From: an uncultured Prevotellaceae bacterium
GTDB taxonomy: Bacteria > Bacteroidota > Bacteroidia > Bacteroidales > Bacteroidaceae
Length of the DNA: 9,426 nucleotides
NCBI GenBank assembly: GCA_947306845.1
Contig: CAMZHP010000106.1
Span: forward strand, 1 to 9,426
Direction: 5' to 3'
In this document: in pieces, positions 1 through 5,749 of the stretch
Position numbering within the stretch: the first letter of the stretch is position 1
How the letters are laid out: each line of letters starts with the position of its first letter
Made by a program: the position numbers and the translations under genes
The notes under the pieces: model-generated
Database searches by the model: none
What the model saw: the letters and a program-made list of their open reading frames with translations, nothing else
What the model was told of the DNA's origin: nothing

Positions 1-107
1 CGATCGTCAAGATCGACAAGGAGCGCTACGGCTACGATGTGGAACTGTCCAACGAACTTGACCTGAAGTTCAACAAAAAGGGACAGCTGGTCAATATCGA
101 CGACTGA
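1..107 (+). CDS. PepSY-like (DUF2874-type) protein, C-terminal fragment
   Basis: The first 107 bases are the 3' end of a gene whose start lies outside the window; the reading frame begins at base 3 and stops with TGA at 105-107, giving 34 visible residues. The tail has the pattern Y-D-V-x4-E-L-D-L-x-F-N-x2-G-x-L-V-N-I-D-D. It aligns with the end of the complete small protein encoded at 1168-1443 (Y-E-V ... E-L-E-F-N-x2-G-x-L-I-D-V-D-Y), so I call it the same family: PepSY-like small secreted or periplasmic proteins common in Bacteroidetes. The role of these proteins is not firmly known; inhibition of a protease or envelope sensing is usually proposed from the PepSY resemblance. Family assignment rests on one short stretch plus the in-window paralog. 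The signal peptide and N-terminal half cannot be seen. A strong terminator follows within 35 bases, so this gene ends its own transcription unit. Confidence 0.72.
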   Translation, partial: IVKIDKERYGYDVELSNELDLKFNKKGQLVNIDD

Positions 108-110
108 CGC

Positions 111-131
111 GGAATGACAGTCTCTCATTCC
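111..131 (+). other. Small hairpin just after the stop codon
   Basis: GGAATGA (111-117) and TCATTCC (125-131) form a perfect 7-bp stem with a 7-base loop, three bases after the upstream stop codon and ten bases before the terminator stem. It has no T-tract of its own. It may stabilise the mRNA end or fold together with the following terminator; no function is shown. Confidence 0.5.
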
Positions 132-140
132 AGTGTGACC

Positions 141-168
141 AAGGACGGGTATATTCCCGTCCTTTTTT
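141..168 (+). terminator. Intrinsic terminator of the first PepSY-like gene
   Basis: AAGGACGGG (141-149) and CCCGTCCTT (156-164) form a perfect 9-bp stem closed by a 6-base loop, and the 3' arm runs into six consecutive Ts (163-168). This is a textbook Rho-independent terminator reading rightward. It separates the first gene from the promoter at 215-245. Confidence 0.93.
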
Positions 169-214
169 GCTGAGCATGATAAGTTACTCCGTCTCGAAAA
201 AATAGACGATTCTT

Positions 215-245
215 TTTGTTCTCCGGTCGACTATTCGTAACTTTG
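215..245 (+). promoter_or_regulatory. Bacteroidetes-type promoter of the flavoprotein gene
   Basis: A -33-type TTTG at 215-218 and a -7-type TAACTTTG at 238-245 are separated by 19 bases, matching the Bacteroidetes housekeeping consensus TTTG-N19-21-TAnnTTTG. The predicted start of transcription is near 250, which leaves a leader of about 38 bases before the ATG at 289. A small inverted repeat, CGTCT/AGACG (190-194 and 204-208), sits directly upstream but is too short to call an operator. Confidence 0.85.
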
Positions 246-288
246 GCACGAAAAAGAGCATTAATCACATAACAAGCTATAACCTACG

Positions 289-906
289 ATGAAAGTATTA
301 CTGATCAACGGAAGCCCAAAAGCAAACGGCAACACATTCCTCACTCTCAGTGAGGTGGCCAAAGCACTGAATGCCGAAGATATCTCAACACAAATCATCA
401 GTATCGGCAAGGGCGCCATACAAGGATGCATCGCCTGCGGCATGTGTGGACGTATCGGCAAATGCACGTTCAACGATGACCTCTACTACAAGATTTGGAG
501 AGCTGTCAATGATGGCATAGACGGACTGGTCATTGGTTCACCCGTCTATTACGGCGGACCAAACGGGTCGCTGTGCGCCCTGCTCGACAGGGTGTTCTAC
601 TCACTGGGAAGGAAGCTGCAATACAAGCCCGGAGCATGTGTCGTCACCTGTCGGCGGGGAGGCGCATCGGCGGCTTTTGACCGGCTCAACAAATATTTCA
701 CCATCATGAACATGCCGGTTGCCAGTTCACAGTATTGGAACATGGCTTATGGCCATGCCCCAGGACAGGCGGCTCAAGATGAGGAGGGCATGCAGACCAT
801 GCGCACACTTGGTCGAAACATGGCATGGATGATCAAGAAGCTGAACGTGGCCGAGGACGGACATCCTCAGCAAGAACAGCCCGTATGGACCAATTTCATC
901 AAATGA
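289..906 (+). CDS. Iron-sulfur flavoprotein / NADPH-dependent FMN reductase family protein
   Basis: A 205-residue cytoplasmic flavodoxin-fold protein, likely an NAD(P)H- or ferredoxin-linked oxidoreductase that binds FMN. The N-terminus MKVLLINGSPKANGNT (residues 1-16) is the beta-strand and FMN-phosphate loop typical of the family. GSPVYYGG (83-90) is the second flavin-contacting loop, and the RGGA segment near 123-126 precedes the third strand region. Cysteines at 47, 50, 53 and 59 form a CX2CX2CX5C motif, which fits the compact cysteine motif of iron-sulfur flavoproteins that hold a 4Fe-4S cluster. The length is normal for this family, which usually forms dimers or tetramers. There is no signal peptide. 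The gene has its own promoter and lies between two PepSY-like genes. The physiological electron acceptor cannot be read from the sequence. The start at 289 is the first ATG after the promoter and opens directly onto the first beta strand. Confidence 0.87.
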   Translation: MKVLLINGSPKANGNTFLTLSEVAKALNAEDISTQIISIGKGAIQGCIACGMCGRIGKCTFNDDLYYKIWRAVNDGIDGLVIGSPVYYGGPNGSLCALLDRVFYSLGRKLQYKPGACVVTCRRGGASAAFDRLNKYFTIMNMPVASSQYWNMAYGHAPGQAAQDEEGMQTMRTLGRNMAWMIKKLNVAEDGHPQQEQPVWTNFIK

Positions 907-928
907 GCATACATTCATGAAAACTTGT

Positions 929-956
929 GATTCATGGTTGAATTCATCCATGAATC
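929..956. repeat. Inverted repeat within an ATTCAT cluster
   Basis: GATTCATGG (929-937) and CCATGAATC (948-956) are perfect 9-base inverted repeats around a 10-base loop. The same core, ATTCAT, also occurs at 913-918 and 942-947; the last forms ATTCATCCATGAAT (942-955), a second overlapping dyad. The cluster starts just after the flavoprotein stop codon (904-906). There is no T-tract, so this is not a standard terminator. It could be a 3' mRNA hairpin or a protein-binding array. Confidence 0.55.
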
Positions 957-962
957 CATCCG

Positions 963-1022
963 TTTGCGACAGAAATGAAGGGGTGATTCCATATCTGTCG
1001 CAAATGCGGTCTTCTGTCGCAA
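963..1022. repeat. Three copies of TCTGTCGCAA, a candidate operator array
   Basis: TTTGCGACAGA (963-973) is the exact inverse of TCTGTCGCAAA (994-1004), an 11-base dyad with a 20-base spacer. A third copy, TCTGTCGCAA, lies in direct orientation at 1013-1022, with 19 bases from the start of the second copy to the start of the third. The array ends 27 bases before the upstream element of the promoter at 1050-1081. That placement fits a binding site for an activator or response regulator controlling the small PepSY-like gene, but no regulator is encoded in the window. Confidence 0.6.
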
Positions 1023-1049
1023 TGAAGTGAGGCGAAAGATAAGAAAATA

Positions 1050-1081
1050 TTTCCATGCGAGGAAATACCGGCTTAACTTTG
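1050..1081 (+). promoter_or_regulatory. Bacteroidetes-type promoter of the small PepSY-like gene
   Basis: TAACTTTG at 1074-1081 is a perfect TAnnTTTG element, identical to that of the flavoprotein promoter. A weaker TTTC at 1050-1053 lies 20 bases upstream in the place of the TTTG element. Transcription should begin near 1087, giving a leader of about 80 bases that is strongly A-rich just before the start codon, a usual feature of Bacteroidetes translation initiation. The imperfect upstream element, together with the repeats at 963-1022, suggests activated expression. Confidence 0.75.
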
Positions 1082-1167
1082 CAATGTCAAAAGGAACAAA
1101 CAAGGTTTCCAGATGACAAACAAAGAGAAATAAAACAAATAAATAATCACCCTAAAAAATAAAAACA

Positions 1168-1443
1168 ATGAAAACTTCAAAGCTCCTCCTCCTCACATTC
1201 GTCGGATTGTTGTTCTCCATCATGGCCGTCACCATTGACATGCTCGACAAAGACAGTTTCATCCTGAAAGAGCAGTTGCCAACAGCTGCCAAGACATACT
1301 TGCAAAAACATTTCCCCAACCGCGACGTTGCCTATGCCAAGTTGAAAAACGAAATCATCAAGACCACCTATGAAGTTGGCTACAACAACGGTTACGAACT
1401 GGAGTTCAACAGCGATGGCATGCTGATTGATGTTGATTATTGA
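1168..1443 (+). CDS. Short PepSY-like (DUF2874-type) secreted or membrane-anchored protein
   Basis: A 91-residue protein. Residues 1-5 are a short basic start, and 6-21 are a hydrophobic run (LLLLTFVGLLFSIMAV), so it is exported. No clear A-x-A cleavage site follows, so the segment may stay as an anchor. The remaining 65 or so residues have the PepSY-like pattern: L-P-T-A-A-K-x-Y-L-x-K-H-F-P near 38-51, then a strand-rich tail with Y-E-V at 69-71 and ELEFNSDGMLIDVDY at 77-91. The tail matches the end of the gene truncated at 1-107, so the two are paralogs flanking the flavoprotein gene. Many family members are nearer 140-150 residues with two related halves; this one carries a single half. 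The role is unknown; PepSY-like proteins are thought to act in the envelope, possibly on proteases or as signal modulators. The start is supported by the A-rich leader and the signal sequence. Confidence 0.82.
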   Translation: MKTSKLLLLTFVGLLFSIMAVTIDMLDKDSFILKEQLPTAAKTYLQKHFPNRDVAYAKLKNEIIKTTYEVGYNNGYELEFNSDGMLIDVDY

Positions 1444-1485
1444 AAACCATTTATATCATACACAGCTATCTTCATTTTCTTTGCA

Positions 1486-1517
1486 AAGGAGGATGCCACA
1501 CGGCACCCTCCTTATTT
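1486..1517 (+). terminator. Terminator of the small PepSY-like gene
   Basis: AAGGAGG (1486-1492) pairs with CCTCCTT (1507-1513). After one A-C mismatch, TGCC pairs with GGCA, leaving a 4-base ACAC loop. The stem is strong and is followed by ATTTGTTT, a modest T-rich tract. It lies 43 bases after the stop codon. Confidence 0.8.
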
Positions 1518-1611
1518 GTTTACTACTGCGATTGATGAATTCTTCCAATGCACAACAAACTACTCACAAAAAGAAGACATGGAAGTCTTTTGTGAAATAT
1601 AAGTGAAAAAA

Positions 1612-1642
1612 TTGGCATAATAAAAGTATTTTCCTATTTTTG
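1612..1642 (+). promoter_or_regulatory. Bacteroidetes-type promoter of the PIG-L gene
   Basis: TATTTTTG at 1635-1642 fits TAnnTTTG, and TTG at 1612-1614 lies 20 bases upstream. The expected transcription start is near 1647-1649, only a few bases before the ATG at 1651. This implies either a nearly leaderless message or use of the next in-frame ATG at 1681. An imperfect inverted repeat (AAGAC at 1574-1578 with GTCTT at 1585-1589) lies upstream of the promoter. Confidence 0.75.
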
Positions 1643-1650
1643 CAATCACT

Positions 1651-2841
1651 ATGAAACTGAACCTCACCTCCACCATCACGATGCCCGAGCACAGGCTGCG
1701 TCGGGAGGTCGTCGAGCTTTGCCATCAGACCGGCAAGCCCTTATTGAAGTTATCCACCAAAGACTATCTTGAGCATGGTATGCGACACTGGGTGGAGCAA
1801 TTCGGTTCCGCCGGTCTTGTGAACATCGAGGTGTTCAATGAGTTGCAGCACACCATCACCGGCTGGCCAGGTGGCAAGCCCAATGCTGACGACACCTTGC
1901 GACCAGAGCGCGCCTATCCCTTCCCCAAGCGTGTGGTGGTCTTCTCCCCCCACCCCGATGATGACGTCATCTCCATGGGCGGCACCATACGCCGTCTCAT
2001 CCAACAAGGCAACGATGTGCATATCGCCTATCAGACCAGCGGCGACATCGCTGTCAACGACGATGAGGTGACCCGCTTCATGCACTTCATCAATGGTTTC
2101 AACAAGCTCTTTGCCAACGGCTCCGACGAGGCCATCAACCACACCTACCGGTGTGTGAAACAGTTTATCCGGGAGAAGGAGAAAGCTGAACTGGCCGCCT
2201 ACGGAGACAACAAATACCTGCATCCCACAGCGAAAGACCCCGTCATGGCCGACATCGCTGTGGTGCTCACACTGAAGGGACTCATCCGCCGCGGTGAGGC
2301 ACGTCTCGCCTGTGCTTACAACAACATTCCCAGCGACCATATCCACTTTCTCGACCTCCCGTTCTATGAGTCAGGCACCATTGAAAAGCTCCCAATGTCC
2401 GAGCAGGATGTCCATATCATCCAAAAACTGATTGCCGACATCCAGCCACATCAGATGTATGTGGCAGCCGACCTTGCAGACCCGCATGGCACCCACCGCA
2501 AATGTACCGATGCCGTCCTTGCCGCCATCGATGAGGAGAAGCGCATAGGTGCTGAATGGCTCAAGGACTGCCGTGTATGGATGTATCGTGGAGCATGGGA
2601 TGAATGGGATATCGCCGACATCGAGATGTGCGTGCCCATGAGTCCAGAGGAACTGCGTGAGAAGCGCAATGCCATCCTCAAACACCAGAGTCAGATGGAG
2701 AGCGCGCCCTTCCTTGGCAACGACGAACGGCTTTTTTGGCAACGCGCAGAAGACCGCAACCGTGAGACAGCCAGGCGATACGATGAGCTGGGACTTGCCT
2801 GCTATGAGGCGATGGAGGCATTCGTGGAATATCGGTGGTGA
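1651..2841 (+). CDS. PIG-L family deacetylase, NagB-less relative of the large NagB/PIG-L proteins
   Basis: A 396-residue cytoplasmic protein of the PIG-L (LmbE-like) zinc-dependent deacetylase family, which removes N-acetyl groups from amino sugars. The metal motif SPHPDDDVISMGG is at 99-111 (H101, D103, D104), and ADPHGTHR at 276-283 supplies the downstream histidines (H279, H282). Conserved blocks such as GWPGGKPNADD (71-81), GLIRRGEAR (210-218) and LGNDERLFWQR (355-365) match, from memory, the C-terminal half of Bacteroidetes proteins of about 660 residues annotated as glucosamine-6-phosphate deaminase. In those a NagB-like domain precedes the PIG-L domain; here that domain is absent, leaving only the linker (about 12-90) and the PIG-L part. 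The first ten residues, MKLNLTSTIT, resemble the N-terminus of the long form, which suggests an in-frame internal loss. The substrate is unknown. M11 (1681) is an alternative start. The gene appears to be transcribed alone. Confidence 0.85.
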   Translation: MKLNLTSTITMPEHRLRREVVELCHQTGKPLLKLSTKDYLEHGMRHWVEQFGSAGLVNIEVFNELQHTITGWPGGKPNADDTLRPERAYPFPKRVVVFSPHPDDDVISMGGTIRRLIQQGNDVHIAYQTSGDIAVNDDEVTRFMHFINGFNKLFANGSDEAINHTYRCVKQFIREKEKAELAAYGDNKYLHPTAKDPVMADIAVVLTLKGLIRRGEARLACAYNNIPSDHIHFLDLPFYESGTIEKLPMSEQDVHIIQKLIADIQPHQMYVAADLADPHGTHRKCTDAVLAAIDEEKRIGAEWLKDCRVWMYRGAWDEWDIADIEMCVPMSPEELREKRNAILKHQSQMESAPFLGNDERLFWQRAEDRNRETARRYDELGLACYEAMEAFVEYRW

Positions 2842-2881
2842 GCCAAAGATTTCATTCTCACGGTCTGTCTTTTTTTCCAAA

Positions 2882-2915
2882 TTGTGAGTTATTTCATTTT
2901 TTATGCCTAATTTTG
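2882..2915 (+). promoter_or_regulatory. Probable promoter of the GH2-MBOAT-SGNH operon
   Basis: TAATTTTG at 2908-2915 fits TAnnTTTG. The best upstream element is TTG at 2882-2884, which leaves 23 bases between the elements, slightly longer than usual, so this part is weaker. Transcription would start near 2920, about 20 bases before the ATG at 2942. A run of seven Ts (2870-2876) just upstream may come from a weak terminator of the preceding gene. Confidence 0.62.
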
Positions 2916-2941
2916 CACACATAACCGTACAATAGCAACTG

Positions 2942-5710
2942 ATGAGACATCTTATACTGCTTTGGGCTGCCCTCCTCGGCGGCCTTTTCTCTATCACTGA
3001 AGCCACCGCTCAGCCAACCATCAACCTACAAGGACAATGGCGGTTCGCCACCGACCGCTCAGGAGGTTCCGCCATTCCAAGGACCTATTCGCAGACCATC
3101 ACCCTGCCCGGGTCGATGCTCTCCAACGGACTGGGCGACTCCGTCACGCCAGAGACACAATGGGTGGGGTCGCTCTACGACTCCTCCTACTACCACAATC
3201 CTTACATGGAGCGATACCGCCAACCCGGCAAGATGAAGTTCCCTTTCTTCCTCACACCGTCAAAGCATTATGTGGGTCATGCCTGGTATGAGCGCACCGT
3301 TGTGGTGCCGCGCAAATGGCGGAAAGGCCCCGTGACCCTCTTCCTGGAGCGCCCCCACATCGAGACCACCGTCTTTGTCAATGGGCAGAAAGCCGGCCAC
3401 CAGATGTCGCTCAGCACGCCCCATCAGTACGACATCACCCATCTGGTGCGCTTCGGCAAGGCGAACACCATCACCATCCTCGTGTACAATGGCATCGAGA
3501 ATGTGTGCGTGGGACAGGACTCCCACAGCGTCACCGACCAGACACAAGGCGACTGGAACGGCATCGCCGGTCGTATCGAACTGCGAGCCGAACCTCTCAT
3601 CTACCGCAAGCGAGCAGTAACCGACTGGGAGAAGAAGAGCGTGGCGGTATATATCAATGACACCGTCTTCCATTGCCCGCTGCCAGAGACAGCCACACTC
3701 TGGTCGGACAGCAACCCTAGTCTGCAAACCATAGAGGTGAACTACCATGGTTGTGCCATCCCCATCACTTTTGGCGTGAGAGATGTGTCGGTCAAAGGCC
3801 GCCATATCGCCATCAATGGCAAAAAGACCCACTTGCGAGGCACGGTGGAGAATTGCTGCTTCCCCGAGACAGGCTATCCTCCCACTGATCTGGAGTCATG
3901 GCTCCGCGTTCTCGGCAAGTGCAAGGAGTATGGCCTCAACCATGTGAGGTTCCATAGCTATTGTCCACCTGAAGCTGCTTTCACCGCCGCCGACCAGTTG
4001 GGCATATACCTGCAACCCGAGGGACCGTCATGGCCCAACCATGGGGTGAGGCTGAGGCGTGGCATGGCCATCGACCAATACCTCACCGATGAGTGCAAGC
4101 GCATCGTTGACACCTATGGCCATCACCCTTCTTTTGTCATGCTGGCAGGAGGCAATGAGCCCGCCGGCGACTGGGTGGCATGGGGCAAGGACTTCGTGAA
4201 GGAAATGAAGGCATACGACCCGTCACGCCTCTATGCCACTGCCAGTGTCGGTGGCGGATGGGCATGGGACGAGGGTTCCGACTTCCATGTGAAAGGCGGT
4301 GCGAGAGGGCTCAACTGGGACCGCCATGCCCCGCAAAGCATTGACGACTTCCAAGAAGACCTCCTGCATCCCCGCAACTTCAAACCCACAGAAGAAAAGC
4401 CCATCAACACTGAGCCCTATATCAGCCATGAGCAGGGACAGTGGTGTGTCTTCCCTGACTTTGGAGAAATCGACCAATACACCGGTGCTTACAAGGCTGG
4501 CAACTTTGAGATTTTCCGCGACCTGCTGCGCGACAACGGCATGGCATCACAGGCAGAGAAATTTCTCATGGCCAGCGGGCATCTGCAAGTGCTTGCATAC
4601 AAATATGAGATGGAGCGCAACCTCCGCACCAAAGACTATGCCGGATTCCAATTGCTCGCCCTCAATGATTACAGCGGACAGGGAACGGCACTCGTAGGAC
4701 CTCTCAATGTGCACTGGCGCGAAAAAGGCTACTGCACGGCAAGCGACTGGCGTGAGTTCTGCTCACCAGTCGTTCCCCTCGCCAAGTTCAGCCGCTTTGT
4801 CTACACCACCGCCGACACCATCCGTATCGGCACGGATATCTACAAAGGCTCGGAAGAAATACAAAACAACACAGCCGACAAACTCTATTACAGCATCAGC
4901 GAAGGAGACAGGATGCTGGCAAAGAACGAGCTAAGACACGGCGACACCATTGTTTTTGACCCATCACAGGTGAAGGCACCCGCAAAACTCACCCTCACCC
5001 TCTACACGGAGCGGCAGGATTCCGAATCCACCACAAAGGCATCCGGCGGGCACAACCACTATGAATTCTGGATCTATCCCCAACAAGTGAGCATCGACGA
5101 GGCAGGCATCCATTGCACCGACACCCTCGACGACAAGGCCCTCGACGTGCTGCGGAAGGGTGGCCGCGTGCTCATCACCGCTGCAGGAAAAGTTCGCTAT
5201 GGCAATGATGTGCGCCACACTTTCATGCCCGTGTTCTGGAATACCAGTTGGTTTAAGATGCGCCCGCCCCACACCACTGGGGCATACATCCAAAACACCC
5301 ATCCCGTGTTTGCCGATTTCCCCACCGATGACTGGCAGAATCTCAATTGGTGGGAACTGGTCAACCGCACACAGGTGATGAATCTCTCGGAATTCCCCAC
5401 CGACTATCAGCCCATCGTGCAGCCCATCGACACCTGGCATGTGTCACGCAAACTGGGCATGATGGTGGAAGCCAACATGCTGGGGGGACGATTGCTCATG
5501 ACCACCATCGACATCAGCAACAACCTCTCCAAGCGTCCGGCAGCACGCCAGCTGAGACATTCCATCATCCGCTACATGCAGTCGGATGCTTTCCGGCCCA
5601 CGCTCACCCTCGATCCGCCGGTCATCACACATCTCTTCGAGCGCACCGCACCACCCGTGAACATGTTCACCAACGACTCACCCGACGAGCTGAAGCCGAA
5701 AATCCAGTAA
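2942..5710 (+). CDS. Secreted glycoside hydrolase family 2 (GH2) enzyme
   Basis: A 922-residue exported exo-acting glycosidase of clan GH-A; the exact sugar specificity cannot be read. Residues 1-23 form a signal peptide, with probable cleavage after A-T-A before Q24. Residues about 27-217 are the GH2 sugar-binding jelly roll, including DSHSVTDQTQGDWNGIAGRI (193-212). The next, Ig-like GH2 domain is only about 60 residues (218-280) instead of roughly 100. The TIM barrel follows at about 281-600. It holds the acid/base N405-E406 in LAGGNEP (401-407) and the likely nucleophile E497 in ISHEQGQWCVFP (494-505). VRFHSYCPPEAAF (335-347) is a barrel-strand block. The C-terminal part (about 615-900) has an Ig-like stretch and a region resembling a glutamine-amidotransferase-like fold (LDVLRKGGRVLITA at 734-747, NTHPVFADFP at 785-794). 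The final 20-odd residues look disordered. Thirty-nine bases separate it from the MBOAT gene, with no promoter between, so they are likely co-transcribed. Confidence 0.88.
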   Translation: MRHLILLWAALLGGLFSITEATAQPTINLQGQWRFATDRSGGSAIPRTYSQTITLPGSMLSNGLGDSVTPETQWVGSLYDSSYYHNPYMERYRQPGKMKFPFFLTPSKHYVGHAWYERTVVVPRKWRKGPVTLFLERPHIETTVFVNGQKAGHQMSLSTPHQYDITHLVRFGKANTITILVYNGIENVCVGQDSHSVTDQTQGDWNGIAGRIELRAEPLIYRKRAVTDWEKKSVAVYINDTVFHCPLPETATLWSDSNPSLQTIEVNYHGCAIPITFGVRDVSVKGRHIAINGKKTHLRGTVENCCFPETGYPPTDLESWLRVLGKCKEYGLNHVRFHSYCPPEAAFTAADQLGIYLQPEGPSWPNHGVRLRRGMAIDQYLTDECKRIVDTYGHHPSFVMLAGGNEPAGDWVAWGKDFVKEMKAYDPSRLYATASVGGGWAWDEGSDFHVKGGARGLNWDRHAPQSIDDFQEDLLHPRNFKPTEEKPINTEPYISHEQGQWCVFPDFGEIDQYTGAYKAGNFEIFRDLLRDNGMASQAEKFLMASGHLQVLAYKYEMERNLRTKDYAGFQLLALNDYSGQGTALVGPLNVHWREKGYCTASDWREFCSPVVPLAKFSRFVYTTADTIRIGTDIYKGSEEIQNNTADKLYYSISEGDRMLAKNELRHGDTIVFDPSQVKAPAKLTLTLYTERQDSESTTKASGGHNHYEFWIYPQQVSIDEAGIHCTDTLDDKALDVLRKGGRVLITAAGKVRYGNDVRHTFMPVFWNTSWFKMRPPHTTGAYIQNTHPVFADFPTDDWQNLNWWELVNRTQVMNLSEFPTDYQPIVQPIDTWHVSRKLGMMVEANMLGGRLLMTTIDISNNLSKRPAARQLRHSIIRYMQSDAFRPTLTLDPPVITHLFERTAPPVNMFTNDSPDELKPKIQ

Positions 5711-5749
5711 CCCATCCTCATCTTTTCCATCCACAGGATTCAAGATTTC

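Noticed and set aside
190..208. Inverted repeat CGTCT/AGACG ahead of the flavoprotein promoter
   Set aside because: A five-base stem with a nine-base loop is easily found by chance and is not repeated elsewhere nearby.
1750..2346. A 198-codon open frame on the minus strand inside the PIG-L gene
   Set aside because: It lies wholly within a well-supported gene with intact family motifs, shows no recognisable domain, and is the kind of shadow frame produced by GC-rich codon use.
2838..2888. GTGAG, CTCAC and GTGAG segments plus seven Ts that could form alternative hairpins, like an attenuator
   Set aside because: The stems are only five base pairs with long loops, and the T-run starts eight bases after the first stem; this is too weak to call a terminator or switch.
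2371..3006. A 211-codon minus-strand open frame across the PIG-L/GH2 junction
   Set aside because: It is antisense to the end of the PIG-L gene and the GH2 start, with no recognisable motif.
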